A stretch of 64,000 nt of DNA from NCBI RefSeq assembly GCF_020687805.1, contig NZ_JAJEWQ010000003.1, positions 299,736 to 363,735 on the forward strand. The letters run 5' to 3'. The notes beneath the pieces were generated by a model. It searched no databases. It was not told the DNA's origin and saw only the letters and a list, made by a program, of their open reading frames with translations. The translations under genes and the position numbers were made by a program. The stretch's first letter is position 1, and every line of letters begins with the position of its first letter. This DNA is from Planctobacterium marinum (lineage in GTDB: Bacteria > Pseudomonadota > Gammaproteobacteria > Enterobacterales > Alteromonadaceae). Below are positions 9,183 through 17,530 of this stretch, piece by piece.

Positions 9183-10790
9183 ATGCGAAAATCTTTTTAT
9201 GGTATCGCGCTGGCAGGTTTGCTGTCAGGCAATATTGCGGCAGATACGTTTGAACAAGCGTTGCAACAAGTTAAAGAACAAGATCTCAGAGAGCATGTAA
9301 AAACCCTGGCTTCCGACAAATTCGAAGGTCGTCAGCCTACCACGATTGGCGAAGCTTACACTCTGGAATACTTTACCCGTCAATTTGACAAGCTGGGTTA
9401 CACGCCAGGTGTCGATGGCAGTTATTTACAACCGGTAGAACTGGTTAAAATCGAAGCCGATCCAGACATGACACTGGATATCGCCGGTGACAAATTTGAG
9501 TACAAAGTAGGTATGGTGGCCGGCACCAGCCGTGAATCCGAACTGGTAGAACTGAAAGACTCAGAACTGGTGTTTGTGGGTTACGGTGTCAACGCACCGG
9601 AATACGACTGGAATGATTACGAAGGCCTGGATGTCAAAGGCAAAACGGTAGTTATCCTGGTGAACGATCCCGGCTTTGAAAACCCGGATAGCGGTAAGTT
9701 CCAGGGTAAAACCATGACCTACTATGGCCGCTGGACCTACAAATACGAAGAAGCCAGCCGCCAGGGCGCAGCCGGCGCATTGATTGTGCATGAAACCGCC
9801 CCCGCCTCTTATGGCTGGTCTGTGGTGGCCAACAGCTGGAGTGGCCCACAATACGGTTTGGTTACCGCCGATGGCAACCAAAGCCGGGTAAAAGTGGAAG
9901 GCTGGTTATCAGTAGAAGCGGCGCAACAGGTGTTCGCTAAGGCCGGACTGGACTATGCGGAAGAAAAACGCAATGCTCAACAAGGTCCATACTCAAAAGC
10001 GATGGGCAGCAAAGCTTCAGTCACAGTGAAAAGCACACTGAATAAATCCACCAGCTATAACTTTTTGGCGACACTTCCCGGCAGCAAGCGCCCCGATGAG
10101 CACATCATTTATACCGCTCACTGGGATCACCTGGGTAAAGACCCCGCTAAAGAAGGCGACAATATATACAATGGTGCCCACGACAATGCCACCGGTAGTG
10201 CCGCATTGATTTCAATTGCGAAGGCATTCGCCAGTTTAGAGCAGCGTCCCGAGCGCTCAGTGAGTTTCTTGCTGGTAACCGCTGAAGAACAGGGATTGTT
10301 AGGCTCCAAATATTATGCTGAGCACCCGGTTTACCCACTGGCTAAAACCGTTGCTAACCTGAACATTGACGCCATGAATATCATGGGTCCCACTAAAGAT
10401 GTTGAAGTAGTGGGCATGGGTAAATCTGAGCTGGAAAAATACCTGAAAAAAGCCGCGCAGCGCACAGACCGTGTGTTGGTGCAGGAAAGCCGTCCGGCAG
10501 CGGGCATTTACTACCGCTCCGATCACTTCAGCCTGGCGAAAAAAGGCGTTCCGGCCCTGTATGCCAAAGGCGGTCCAACCCCACTGAACGAAGAGATTGC
10601 CGATTACCGTAAGAAAATGTCCGTCATCCAGACGGGTTGTTACCACCAGGTTTGTGACCAATATCGCGAATCATGGAACTTTGAAGGTATGGTGGAAGAC
10701 GCACAAATGTACTTTGAAATAGGCTTTGATATCGCCTCTGGTGACGACTGGCCACAATGGAGTGAAACCAGCGAATTTCAAAGACCTTAA
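9183..10790 (+). CDS. Secreted M28 family metallopeptidase with PA domain
   Basis: Predicted zinc aminopeptidase of 535 aa with a Sec signal peptide (MRKSFYGIALAGLLSGNIAA). A protease-associated insert spans about residues 110-260. The M28 metal-binding motifs follow: TAHWDHLG near 312, HDNATGS near 333, the catalytic EE in TAEEQGLLGS near 367, NIDAMN near 394 and the late histidine in YRSDHFS near 446. The start has AGAGAATAAAA just upstream. It probably degrades peptides in the periplasm or outside the cell. A strong terminator follows. Confidence 0.9.
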   Translation: MRKSFYGIALAGLLSGNIAADTFEQALQQVKEQDLREHVKTLASDKFEGRQPTTIGEAYTLEYFTRQFDKLGYTPGVDGSYLQPVELVKIEADPDMTLDIAGDKFEYKVGMVAGTSRESELVELKDSELVFVGYGVNAPEYDWNDYEGLDVKGKTVVILVNDPGFENPDSGKFQGKTMTYYGRWTYKYEEASRQGAAGALIVHETAPASYGWSVVANSWSGPQYGLVTADGNQSRVKVEGWLSVEAAQQVFAKAGLDYAEEKRNAQQGPYSKAMGSKASVTVKSTLNKSTSYNFLATLPGSKRPDEHIIYTAHWDHLGKDPAKEGDNIYNGAHDNATGSAALISIAKAFASLEQRPERSVSFLLVTAEEQGLLGSKYYAEHPVYPLAKTVANLNIDAMNIMGPTKDVEVVGMGKSELEKYLKKAAQRTDRVLVQESRPAAGIYYRSDHFSLAKKGVPALYAKGGPTPLNEEIADYRKKMSVIQTGCYHQVCDQYRESWNFEGMVEDAQMYFEIGFDIASGDDWPQWSETSEFQRP

Positions 10791-10817
10791 GGATAATTAT
10801 CCTAAAAGACGAAAAAT

Positions 10818-10840
10818 GGGCGGTGTTATCCGCCCTTTTT
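10818..10840 (+). terminator. Rho-independent terminator after M28 peptidase
   Basis: GGGCGG and CCGCCC pair around TGTTAT and are followed by TTTTT. It lies 28 bp after the peptidase stop codon. Confidence 0.85.
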
Positions 10841-10890
10841 ATTGCGTTTTTGGTTTAAGTCACAAAGCGTGGCGAACCTGATTGTGTGAA

Positions 10891-10919
10891 TTTTGCACAG
10901 CAAATATCAACACGCTCTA
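10891..10919 (+). repeat. Dispersed repeat, copy 1 (half-element)
   Basis: The segment TTTTGCACAGCAAATATCAA followed by CACGCTCTA matches the end sequence of the palindromic element at 60839-61020 and the copy at 36851-36893. It lies in the asnB upstream region. The shared core is GCAAA-(A/G)GTC-(A/T)ACACGCTCT, here with AT in place of GG. Confidence 0.5.
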
Positions 10920-11112
10920 AGCTATTGTAAAAAAATTACAGTTTTAACTTGCATTTTCCGGCCATACTGGCACATTCAGGGGCGTAGGACGTTGTTAGGA
11001 ATGAGGCCAAAGACGCTAAAATATCGTTATCTTTCCCTTCGTAATTTTATCCCGGTTACCGTTCCCGGCAACGCCATTTTTTAGATTCACCAAAACAGAG
11101 AGAAACCTAAGT

Positions 11113-12780
11113 ATGTGCGGTATATTCGGTATTTTGGACATTAAAACCGATGTGTCAGAACTCAGGACGCAAGCCCTGGATTTGTCAAAATTGTTGCGCC
11201 ATCGCGGCCCGGACTGGTCAGGTATCTGGAATAATAATAATGCCATTTTGTGTCACGAACGCCTGGCCATTGTTGATGTAGATACCGGTGCCCAACCTCT
11301 TGTCAGTCGCGACGAAAATAAGGTGCTGGCAGTTAATGGTGAAATCTATAATCACAAAGAATTAGCAAAGAATTTAAACACGCCTTATCACTTCCGTACC
11401 AAGTCTGACTGTGAAGTCATACTGCCGTTGTACGAACAAAAAGGCGTGGAGTTTATTGATGACTTAAAAGGCATGTTTGCCTTTGTTTTATACGATGAGA
11501 CTCAGGATGCCTATTTAATCGCCCGTGACCACATGGGGATTATTCCGCTGTATACCGGCCATGACGAACACGGCAATTTTTACGTAGCGTCTGAAATGAA
11601 AGCGCTGGTACCTGTATGTAAAACGGTAAACGAATTCCCTCCGGGTCACTATTTCTGGAGCAAAACCGGTGAAATGGTGGAATATTACCAAAGAGACTGG
11701 ATGGAATACGACGCCGTTAAAAATAATGAGTCTGACCTTGATGAATTAAAAGGCGCTTTTGAAAAAGCAGTTAAAAGCCACATGATGTCAGACGTGCCAT
11801 ACGCCGTACTGCTATCCGGTGGTCTGGATTCGTCATTGGTGTCTGCGGTAGCAGCCAAATATGTTGCCAAGCGCGTTGAAGACGAAGACAAGACACAGGC
11901 CTGGTGGCCGCGCCTGCACTCATTTGCCGTAGGTCTTGAAGGTGCTCCTGATTTACAGGCTGCGCAAAAGGTGGCGGACATGATTGGTACCGTTCACCAC
12001 GAAATACATTTCACCATTCAGGAAGGCCTGGACGCCATTCGCGACGTCATTTACTTCCTGGAAACCTACGACACTACCACCATTCGTGCCTCTACGCCTA
12101 TGTACCTGATGAGCCGGAAAATTAAGGCCATGGGCATAAAAATGGTGTTATCCGGCGAAGGTTCTGATGAAATATTTGGCGGCTACCTGTATTTCCACAA
12201 AGCGCCAAATGCCAAAGAATTGCACGAAGAAACCGTGCGTAAATTGCAACGCCTGCACATGTTTGATTGTGCCAGAGCCAACAAGGCCACCTCCTCCTGG
12301 GGTGTGGAAGCGCGTGTTCCCTTCCTGGACAAAGAGTTTATGGATGTGGCCATGCGCCTGAATCCTCAGGATAAAATGTGCTCTAAAGAGCGCATGGAGA
12401 AGTGGATCCTGCGTAAGGCCTTTGATAATGGCGAGTATTTGCCTTCTGAAATCTTATGGCGTCAGAAAGAGCAGTTTGGCGATGGCGTAGGCTACAGCTG
12501 GATTGATTCTATCAAAGATTATGTTGATCAAGCGGTCACGGACCAACAGATGAGCACAGCGGCGTTCCGCTTCCCTCATAATACGCCGGATACCAAAGAA
12601 GGTTACTTCTATCGCACCATTTTCGAAGAGTACTTCCCACAAGAAAGTGCCGCAAAGTGTGTACCGGGTGGCAAATCTATCGCCTGTAGTACTGTTGAGG
12701 CCCTGGCCTGGGATGCAAGCTTCCAGAGCATGGCCGATCCGTCAGGCCGTTCTATGAAAGACGTGCACGGCAAGCAGTAA
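11113..12780 (+). CDS. asnB: Asparagine synthase B, glutamine-hydrolysing
   Basis: Converts aspartate, ATP and glutamine to asparagine in the cytoplasm. At 555 aa it matches the E. coli AsnB length. The class-II glutamine amidotransferase nucleophile Cys2 is present (MCGIFGI), and the synthetase domain has the PP-loop LSGGLDSS near residue 235 and the SGEGSDEIFGGY motif near 346. AGAGAGAAACC precedes the ATG by a few bases. It is monocistronic, with a dispersed repeat about 190 bp upstream and a terminator downstream. Confidence 0.97.
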   Translation: MCGIFGILDIKTDVSELRTQALDLSKLLRHRGPDWSGIWNNNNAILCHERLAIVDVDTGAQPLVSRDENKVLAVNGEIYNHKELAKNLNTPYHFRTKSDCEVILPLYEQKGVEFIDDLKGMFAFVLYDETQDAYLIARDHMGIIPLYTGHDEHGNFYVASEMKALVPVCKTVNEFPPGHYFWSKTGEMVEYYQRDWMEYDAVKNNESDLDELKGAFEKAVKSHMMSDVPYAVLLSGGLDSSLVSAVAAKYVAKRVEDEDKTQAWWPRLHSFAVGLEGAPDLQAAQKVADMIGTVHHEIHFTIQEGLDAIRDVIYFLETYDTTTIRASTPMYLMSRKIKAMGIKMVLSGEGSDEIFGGYLYFHKAPNAKELHEETVRKLQRLHMFDCARANKATSSWGVEARVPFLDKEFMDVAMRLNPQDKMCSKERMEKWILRKAFDNGEYLPSEILWRQKEQFGDGVGYSWIDSIKDYVDQAVTDQQMSTAAFRFPHNTPDTKEGYFYRTIFEEYFPQESAAKCVPGGKSIACSTVEALAWDASFQSMADPSGRSMKDVHGKQ

Positions 12781-12800
12781 GTGTGACATTGCTAACAATG

Positions 12801-12834
12801 AAAAAAGCCCGTCAGTGATGCTGTCGGGCTTTTT
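12801..12834. terminator. Bidirectional terminator between asnB and convergent gene
   Basis: AAAAAAGCCCG pairs with CGGGCTTTTT, giving a T-run on both strands. It sits between asnB and the convergent gene at 12854-13702. Confidence 0.85.
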
Positions 12835-12853
12835 GCTTTTTAACTGCGCTGAA

Positions 12854-13702
12854 CTAGTGTGGCAAGCTTTGCTGAAACTTCTCCACCAGGCCATCCCACT
12901 CTGCAGAGTCACCCCGTACCAGATGGGCTGAGTTCTTAAATAAAAACTTCGGTGGCGTGAACAGGTAAGAGCGCTTTTTAAATATCCAGCTTCGGGTTAT
13001 ACCATGACCGTCATCACCGCACTCCTGTTTGGCTCCCAGATCGAACATACTTTCCACCTCATTTAATCCCTTTTTAATGGCCTCCTGATTTTTAGCGCTG
13101 TCAGGTTCAATACTGATCAAAACGGCGGTGGTTTGCGGTATCCCCATCAGAATTTCACAGATAAAAAAGATACTGCCACCGCGAAAATACATGGCTTCAT
13201 TGCTGCCCAGTGCCACATTGGCATGCCTGGCCAGTTGCTGTTGATAACGCATACCGTTAAACATGGCCCGGGAAAATGGCAGATGCACATCACCAAAGTT
13301 GCGATTTAAGACATGCTGCAAAAACTCCTTGCCCATAGACTCCCCCACCTTTTCACTGCGAAAAACCCCTTCTTCCACATTAACCTCAACGAACATCCCC
13401 GACGACAATAAAATGCTTTTTACCGCCTGATAATTGTAGATGGAGTATGGCTTGTTGGTTTTCGGGTTTTGGGTGGTATGGATAGCCTTTGACATCGCAG
13501 AAAAAAACACCGTGACATCGATGAAGCTATTTTTAATGTCTTCATCAAAGCCACTGATATTCTTTTCCGAGGTGCAGAGCATAATATTACCGGTTTCATT
13601 GAACATGTAATATTTTGGCAGGGGCTGATACACCGAGGCTTGTTGAACTTTGCTGGCCGACGGTTCCGGCCCGCCAAACCAACGCTTTAACCAGCTAAAC
13701 AT
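12854..13702 (-). CDS. Unknown protein, paralogue of the upstream gene
   Basis: A 282-aa protein that I cannot assign to a named family. It starts with a Trp-rich amphipathic stretch (MFSWLKRWFGG) and has no signal peptide. Conserved blocks shared with the next gene are VTVFFSAMSKAI (about 63), SGMFVEV (about 98), GSIFFICEILMGIP (about 175) and SYLFTPPKFL (about 250). A ribosome site GAGGGTGAT precedes the ATG. It lies 58 bp downstream of its paralogue on the same strand, so they are probably co-transcribed. Two hydrophobic strand-like segments but no clear transmembrane helices are seen. Confidence 0.7.
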   Translation of the reverse strand: MFSWLKRWFGGPEPSASKVQQASVYQPLPKYYMFNETGNIMLCTSEKNISGFDEDIKNSFIDVTVFFSAMSKAIHTTQNPKTNKPYSIYNYQAVKSILLSSGMFVEVNVEEGVFRSEKVGESMGKEFLQHVLNRNFGDVHLPFSRAMFNGMRYQQQLARHANVALGSNEAMYFRGGSIFFICEILMGIPQTTAVLISIEPDSAKNQEAIKKGLNEVESMFDLGAKQECGDDGHGITRSWIFKKRSYLFTPPKFLFKNSAHLVRGDSAEWDGLVEKFQQSLPH

Positions 13703-13760
13703 GTATCACCCTCAACCAGACAGCATTAACCTGTCGCCTGATGATTACGCCTGTCAATGA

Positions 13761-14591
13761 TTAGGACTCAGTTAAACTTTGTTTTAAGGTATTCACCAGT
13801 TCGTTAAAGTCCGGGTTGTCCATGGCTTCGTTTAAATTCTTCGCTTCCGGAATAAAGGCCGGCGGTACAAACAGGTACGTGGTTTTATCAATATTCAGTG
13901 AATAAGTTTTATTCTGTGCTTTAAAGCAAGGCCCTGCCTGAAACACCTTTGACGCCTGTTGCGAGTCAACACTAAGCACAATTGGCGTAATGGAAACAGC
14001 GCCTAATAAATATTCACAGACAAAAATAATGGTGCCCACTTTGGTATCTGTGCTGGTGCTGGAACCCGCGACGGTGATGTCCTGACCTTTTTTTCCGATA
14101 TCCCCCAGCATTTGCATTAATGAATTGCCTACAGCCGCCAGACCGCCACTGAAGCCCAACAATGCGGTAATTAATTCACTGCCAAAGGTAACACCCCAGG
14201 ACTTACTGCTAAACTGCACATTACTCTCGGTGACCTTAACAAACAGACCCGAGCGGGATACCACTTTATCAATCGCTTCGATATCGTACAGCGTGTCATT
14301 GTTTTCACTCATGGCCTTGGTCATCGCGGCAAAAAACACACTGACCTGGCCAAAGGCCTCTGACGCTTCCTGCGAAATGGCAGCGCCTTCAGAACTACCG
14401 CCATTAAGCGTTGTAGCCACAAACAGATTGCCGGTGGCATTGATAGCAAATTCCTTCGTAGCAGGGATTTCCTTAGCCTGTGACAGGGTGATCGATTTTG
14501 CCCGACTCTCGGCATTACTCACTATCGACCAGTTCGCCGGGTTTGAGCCACTTCCTGATCCAGTGCTCGTGCTTTCAGTATCTTCCGCCAT
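13761..14591 (-). CDS. Unknown protein, first of a paralogous pair
   Basis: A 276-aa protein of unrecognised family with a Ser/Thr/Gly-rich N-terminus and no signal peptide. Blocks FGQVSVFFAAMTKAM, SRSGLFVKV, GTIIFVCEYLLGAV and TYLFVPPAFIPE match the neighbouring gene in the same order, so the pair arose by duplication. It also has a small glycine-rich hydrophobic segment (ALLGFSGGLAAVGNSLMQML, about 141-160) that the partner lacks. The start is well supported by AAGGAGAATCACA. The upstream 250 bp are AT-rich and likely hold the promoter. Confidence 0.72.
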   Translation of the reverse strand: MAEDTESTSTGSGSGSNPANWSIVSNAESRAKSITLSQAKEIPATKEFAINATGNLFVATTLNGGSSEGAAISQEASEAFGQVSVFFAAMTKAMSENNDTLYDIEAIDKVVSRSGLFVKVTESNVQFSSKSWGVTFGSELITALLGFSGGLAAVGNSLMQMLGDIGKKGQDITVAGSSTSTDTKVGTIIFVCEYLLGAVSITPIVLSVDSQQASKVFQAGPCFKAQNKTYSLNIDKTTYLFVPPAFIPEAKNLNEAMDNPDFNELVNTLKQSLTES

Positions 14592-14802
14592 TGTGATTCT
14601 CCTTGTTCAGATTGATTAATCCATAGATACATTCAGATGTGAAACAACGCATTTATGGTAAGAAATAATATTACCAAAAAACCATAGCATATATTTTCTG
14701 TTTCACACTTCAAAAATGAAATTTTTTCTTATCAAGGCTAAAACTGACTCGGTTCGAGTCACAAGAGGAAGATAAAAAGCCAACATAGCCAGGAGAAAAA
14801 GA

Positions 14803-14828
14803 ACTAAGCGACAGAACCGTCGCTTAGT
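14803..14828 (-). terminator. Rho-independent terminator of the lipoprotein pair
   Basis: ACTAAGCGAC and GTCGCTTAGT form a perfect 10-bp stem with a 6-nt loop. On the minus strand it is followed by TCTTTTTC, just past the stop of the gene at 14841. Confidence 0.8.
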
Positions 14829-14840
14829 GTACTAGATTTA

Positions 14841-15371
14841 TCAGGCTGCTGGCTGCAAAGCCTCATCATAGAAAATGGACTTTTCAATAGTACTGTAAAA
14901 CTTTTGATAGACATCCTGCTCAGTGATCTGTTTGTGCTCTACTGTTTCACCATCTGGATTATCCCGACGATAAACAAAACTGGTTCGCACCTTCATACTC
15001 TCTCCATAAGGTGAGATAGTAATGGTGGCGCTGACTGTTTCCACATCGTCCATGTTGCCATCGGTAAACAGTAAAAATACCCCATAGGTCAATACGGTAA
15101 AGGCGGTTTTTTGCAGCGTTTCCCGCGCATTGAGCTTGGTGCTGCTGACTTTCCCCTTCACCAGACCTGACTGGATATCCGCGACATCAATCACAAAACC
15201 ATCATCCTGCAATGCATTGAGTACTGCATGGAAGATCTCCTGATTGTTTTTTTGCTGATAGGTGCGGGTTTGATATTCTCTCAAAGCGAGGGATGGCGGC
15301 TTAACTGAGCTGGCGCATCCGGCTAAGAGAATGAATAATACACCGCCCCATAATAACCTGGCTGATCTCAT
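14841..15371 (-). CDS. Predicted lipoprotein of unknown function
   Basis: Encodes 176 aa. The ATG at 15371 is chosen because GGAGGCAGGA lies directly upstream; a TTG 12 bp earlier is an artefact of frame extension. A type II signal peptide ends in the lipobox LLAGC near residue 18. The rest is an alpha/beta protein with a hydrophobic LTYGVFLLFTDG segment. It lies 12 bp after the preceding lipoprotein gene, so they form an operon. No named family was recognised; an envelope role is inferred from the lipid anchor. Confidence 0.75.
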   Translation of the reverse strand: MRSARLLWGGVLFILLAGCASSVKPPSLALREYQTRTYQQKNNQEIFHAVLNALQDDGFVIDVADIQSGLVKGKVSSTKLNARETLQKTAFTVLTYGVFLLFTDGNMDDVETVSATITISPYGESMKVRTSFVYRRDNPDGETVEHKQITEQDVYQKFYSTIEKSIFYDEALQPAA

Positions 15372-15383
15372 TCCTGCCTCCAA

Positions 15384-15794
15384 TTAATATGCGCTACGGA
15401 AATATGAGACGTCCGACACATTGTCTTGCTCATCCAGCTTGATGATCACTGTTAAACTGCGACTGCTGGATTCGCTTTGGCTGCTGCTGCCACCCAACAA
15501 TGCTGCCACGTCAGAACCGGCCCCCAGGACATTAATCCCTAAACGACTATCACTCTTTGTCTGTGAGATTTTGTCGTAAATCCAGACTTCGCCATTGGTA
15601 TCCGGTGATTTCTTTACAATATTTGGACTACCGAGAGTTTGGGCCACTTTAAGTGCAGAAACCCCTTTAGTGATTTCTTTTTGTACCAGCCCCACAGTCA
15701 ACTGTTTTTCGTCGTTGTCTGCGGTATTGGCACAGGCCATCAAAGTTAACGATAAAGCACCGGCTACAAATAGATTTCGAATTTGATTAGACAT
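15384..15794 (-). CDS. Small lipoprotein with BamE/SmpA-like fold
   Basis: Encodes 136 aa from the ATG at 15794; AAAGGAATAG lies upstream. The frame stays open for another 156 bp but without a signal sequence at the right place. The lipobox is LTLMAC. The body (VGLVQKEITKG, VAQTLGSPNIV, GEVWIYD, then a final strand VIIKLDEQDNV) follows the pattern of BamE/SmpA/OmlA-like domains. A Ser/Gln-rich loop (GGSSSQSESSSRS) interrupts it. It is the first gene of the two-lipoprotein unit. Confidence 0.72.
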   Translation of the reverse strand: MSNQIRNLFVAGALSLTLMACANTADNDEKQLTVGLVQKEITKGVSALKVAQTLGSPNIVKKSPDTNGEVWIYDKISQTKSDSRLGINVLGAGSDVAALLGGSSSQSESSSRSLTVIIKLDEQDNVSDVSYFRSAY

Positions 15795-16065
15795 ACAAGC
15801 TATTCCTTTAGGAAAAATGATAGGGTTGAATAGAAAATGGCGTACAAACGCCAATTGCTCTTCCTGACAAAAGTAACAAACGTTTTGGGGAATAAATTTA
15901 TTCCTCAGCGTCGACAATATACGTTTAATCAGGGCAGCGATATGTACCAATTTGTAAGCAACATTGTCTGCCTGCGACTGACAATCAGGATGAACTTATT
16001 GGAAGTGAAAAATTGTGGGAAGAGATTGAGAAAAGTAACACCTGCCAGATACTGCTATCCACAGT

Positions 16066-16089
16066 AAACAGCCGCTCCGATAGAGCGGC
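16066..16089 (-). terminator. Terminator downstream of the small double-glycine peptide
   Basis: GCCGCTC and GAGCGGC form a 7-bp GC-rich stem. Read on the minus strand it is followed by TGTTT. It starts 13 bp after the stop of the gene at 16102. Confidence 0.65.
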
Positions 16090-16101
16090 CTGGCATTGCA
16101 C

Positions 16102-16266
16102 TTATAAAGTACCTTCTTGCTGCTCTGCCTGAGTGCGCAGGTAATACTCCAGCAGAGTTTCACCCGGACGAGGGCCAGAAGACGTGCCTTTTTGCGTTGA
16201 GCCAGTGCAGTCACCTGTTACACCACCAGTGACCATAGAAGTTTCGATTTGATTTAACATACGCAT
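16102..16266 (-). CDS. Small peptide with double-glycine-type leader
   Basis: Encodes 54 aa starting MRMLNQIETSMVTGG. The leader fits the double-glycine consensus: Leu at -12, Glu at -8, Val at -4 and GG at -2/-1. Cleavage would leave a 39-residue product rich in Gly, Ser and Thr, with one Cys (Cys20 of the precursor) and an acidic Tyr-containing tail. AAGGAAATCATT precedes the ATG and a terminator follows, so it looks like a complete gene. Double-glycine leaders are removed by C39 peptidases of ABC exporters in class II bacteriocins and similar peptides; no such exporter is visible in this window. Function unknown. Confidence 0.6.
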   Translation of the reverse strand: MRMLNQIETSMVTGGVTGDCTGSTQKGTSSGPRPGETLLEYYLRTQAEQQEGTL

Positions 16267-16321
16267 AATGATTTCCTTTTCTTAAATGTGATTTGCAAAG
16301 GTACCATTCCTTTGCACCTTG

Positions 16322-16353
16322 CTTTCTGTAGCAACGAAGTTTGTTGCAGAAAG
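16322..16353. other. 13-bp hairpin upstream of the small peptide gene
   Basis: CTTTCTGTAGCAA pairs with TTGTTGCAGAAAG (two G-U pairs) around a 6-nt loop. A second hairpin, CTGTACT/AGTACAG, lies at 16390-16405. They could end transcription of the secreted-protein gene at 16424 or form a 5' leader of the peptide gene. Confidence 0.4.
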
Positions 16354-16423
16354 TGAAGTAATCATAGGCGCTAAAAAATCGTTTGTAACCTGTACTAAAG
16401 TACAGTTTTTGCTGCAGGACAAC

Positions 16424-17140
16424 TTATTCACGTATATCAAGATACAGTTCGCTGGAATACTTCATGGCTTGAGCCAGCTTTGTGCCGTTATTTTTATAGT
16501 ATTGGTCAAAGTCCTGCTGACTTTGCCACTCAGTGATCATGGTGAGATCTGGTGCAGCTATGTAACCAAACAAACTTTGGGCATCAGCATAATTAAATAT
16601 CACCTTTCCGCCTGCCTGCTCAATACCTGTCAGCATGTCTTCGCTCAGCTCAGAAAAATCACTGGCATCAGTTTGCCAGTAAGCGCCAAATACATAGACT
16701 TTATCGGCATCAAATGCCACATTCATATCCTCGGTAATCTCATAATTACTCATATTGAAGGTACTCCAGATAGCAAAACGACGCTCGGCAATATCCGGCT
16801 TTTCTTCAACCAGTTGAGAGAAAAACGCCTTCCGCTGTTGCCAGTCACCAGGCCAGCTGGCTATAGCAAGAACTCTGGGGAAATACTGACCACTCACAGG
16901 ATTTCGGGTGATGCGAAATGCCGTGGTATTTTGATATCCCATGGCAACAGCGGCCGGGCCAATATCAGCGAAATATTGTTTTTTAAGGGGCTTGCCATCC
17001 TCGCGGTCTGTTAAAAACAAAAAGTCCGCCACCTGACCTTTCTTAAAAGTTAAATTTGATGTTTTAGCCTTTACGGAGCTATTGATAGCCAAAAGGCCAA
17101 TAGTCAGCGTTAGAATTAATTGTTGAATGAGTTTTGCCAT
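16424..17140 (-). CDS. Secreted protein of unknown function
   Basis: A 238-aa protein with a Sec signal peptide (LILTLTIGLLAINSSVKA). I recognise no family with certainty. The mature part contains two stretches resembling alpha/beta-barrel monooxygenase-like repeats, each with a Trp-rich motif (LAIASWPGDWQQRKAFFSQL and TMITEWQSQQDFDQYYKN), suggesting an internal ferredoxin-like duplication. It may therefore bind a small ligand or dimerise in the periplasm. The start codon lacks a good ribosome site and overlaps a short ORF with a Gly-Gly-Gly motif. Confidence 0.65.
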   Translation of the reverse strand: MAKLIQQLILTLTIGLLAINSSVKAKTSNLTFKKGQVADFLFLTDREDGKPLKKQYFADIGPAAVAMGYQNTTAFRITRNPVSGQYFPRVLAIASWPGDWQQRKAFFSQLVEEKPDIAERRFAIWSTFNMSNYEITEDMNVAFDADKVYVFGAYWQTDASDFSELSEDMLTGIEQAGGKVIFNYADAQSLFGYIAAPDLTMITEWQSQQDFDQYYKNNGTKLAQAMKYSSELYLDIRE

Positions 17141-17223
17141 TGATTTGCTACCAAATTAGCACTGGCCAGACCGCCACCAGCGACACTGTTAAATTCAGGG
17201 TTTTCAAAAACTTGCGACGTCAA
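17116..17223 (-). CDS. Possible second double-glycine-type short ORF
   Basis: A 35-codon frame beginning at TTG reads VFENPEFNSVAGGG followed by a short, neutral tail (LASANLVANQWQNSFNN). Relative to the GG it has Phe at -12, Glu at -8, Phe at -7 and Val at -4, close to the double-glycine consensus. However, there is no ATG and no ribosome site, and it overlaps the start of the secreted-protein gene. It could be a decayed gene or chance. Confidence 0.2.
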   Translation of the reverse strand: MTSQVFENPEFNSVAGGGLASANLVANQWQNSFNN

Positions 17224-17530
17224 TCATTGCATCATTGCTGAAAAATTCTGCTGATTTGAGGTTAAGTTGCCAAACTTTGGGTTCAACTACATTTTGAAAA
17301 CTAATCAAGCGAAAATTGACTGCATATCACTTCCCCGCCTCTAAAACTGCAAGCAGACTGCCGACACGGACAAGTGTTTTTCAGGGATAAAAAGTCAACT
17401 GGCACTATCGGCAGGTCTTTTTTGGACCTATTGGATTGAACAAATATTCACCTACAGTAATACCCAGGATTGGGCCTATGGGCAAAACATTTTCCGCAAA
17501 GGAATCTGCGCACAGCAAAAGGTAATAATA

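Noticed and set aside
14125-14619. 164-codon plus-strand ORF
   Set aside because: Antisense to the better supported gene at 13761-14591, which has a strong ribosome site and a paralogue.
15996-16214. 72-codon minus-strand ORF overlapping the small peptide gene
   Set aside because: It is a shifted frame; the in-phase 54-codon frame has a ribosome site and a meaningful leader motif.
16319-17014. 231-codon plus-strand ORF
   Set aside because: It lies antisense to the secreted-protein gene at 16424-17140, which has a clear signal peptide; the plus frame has no start site support.
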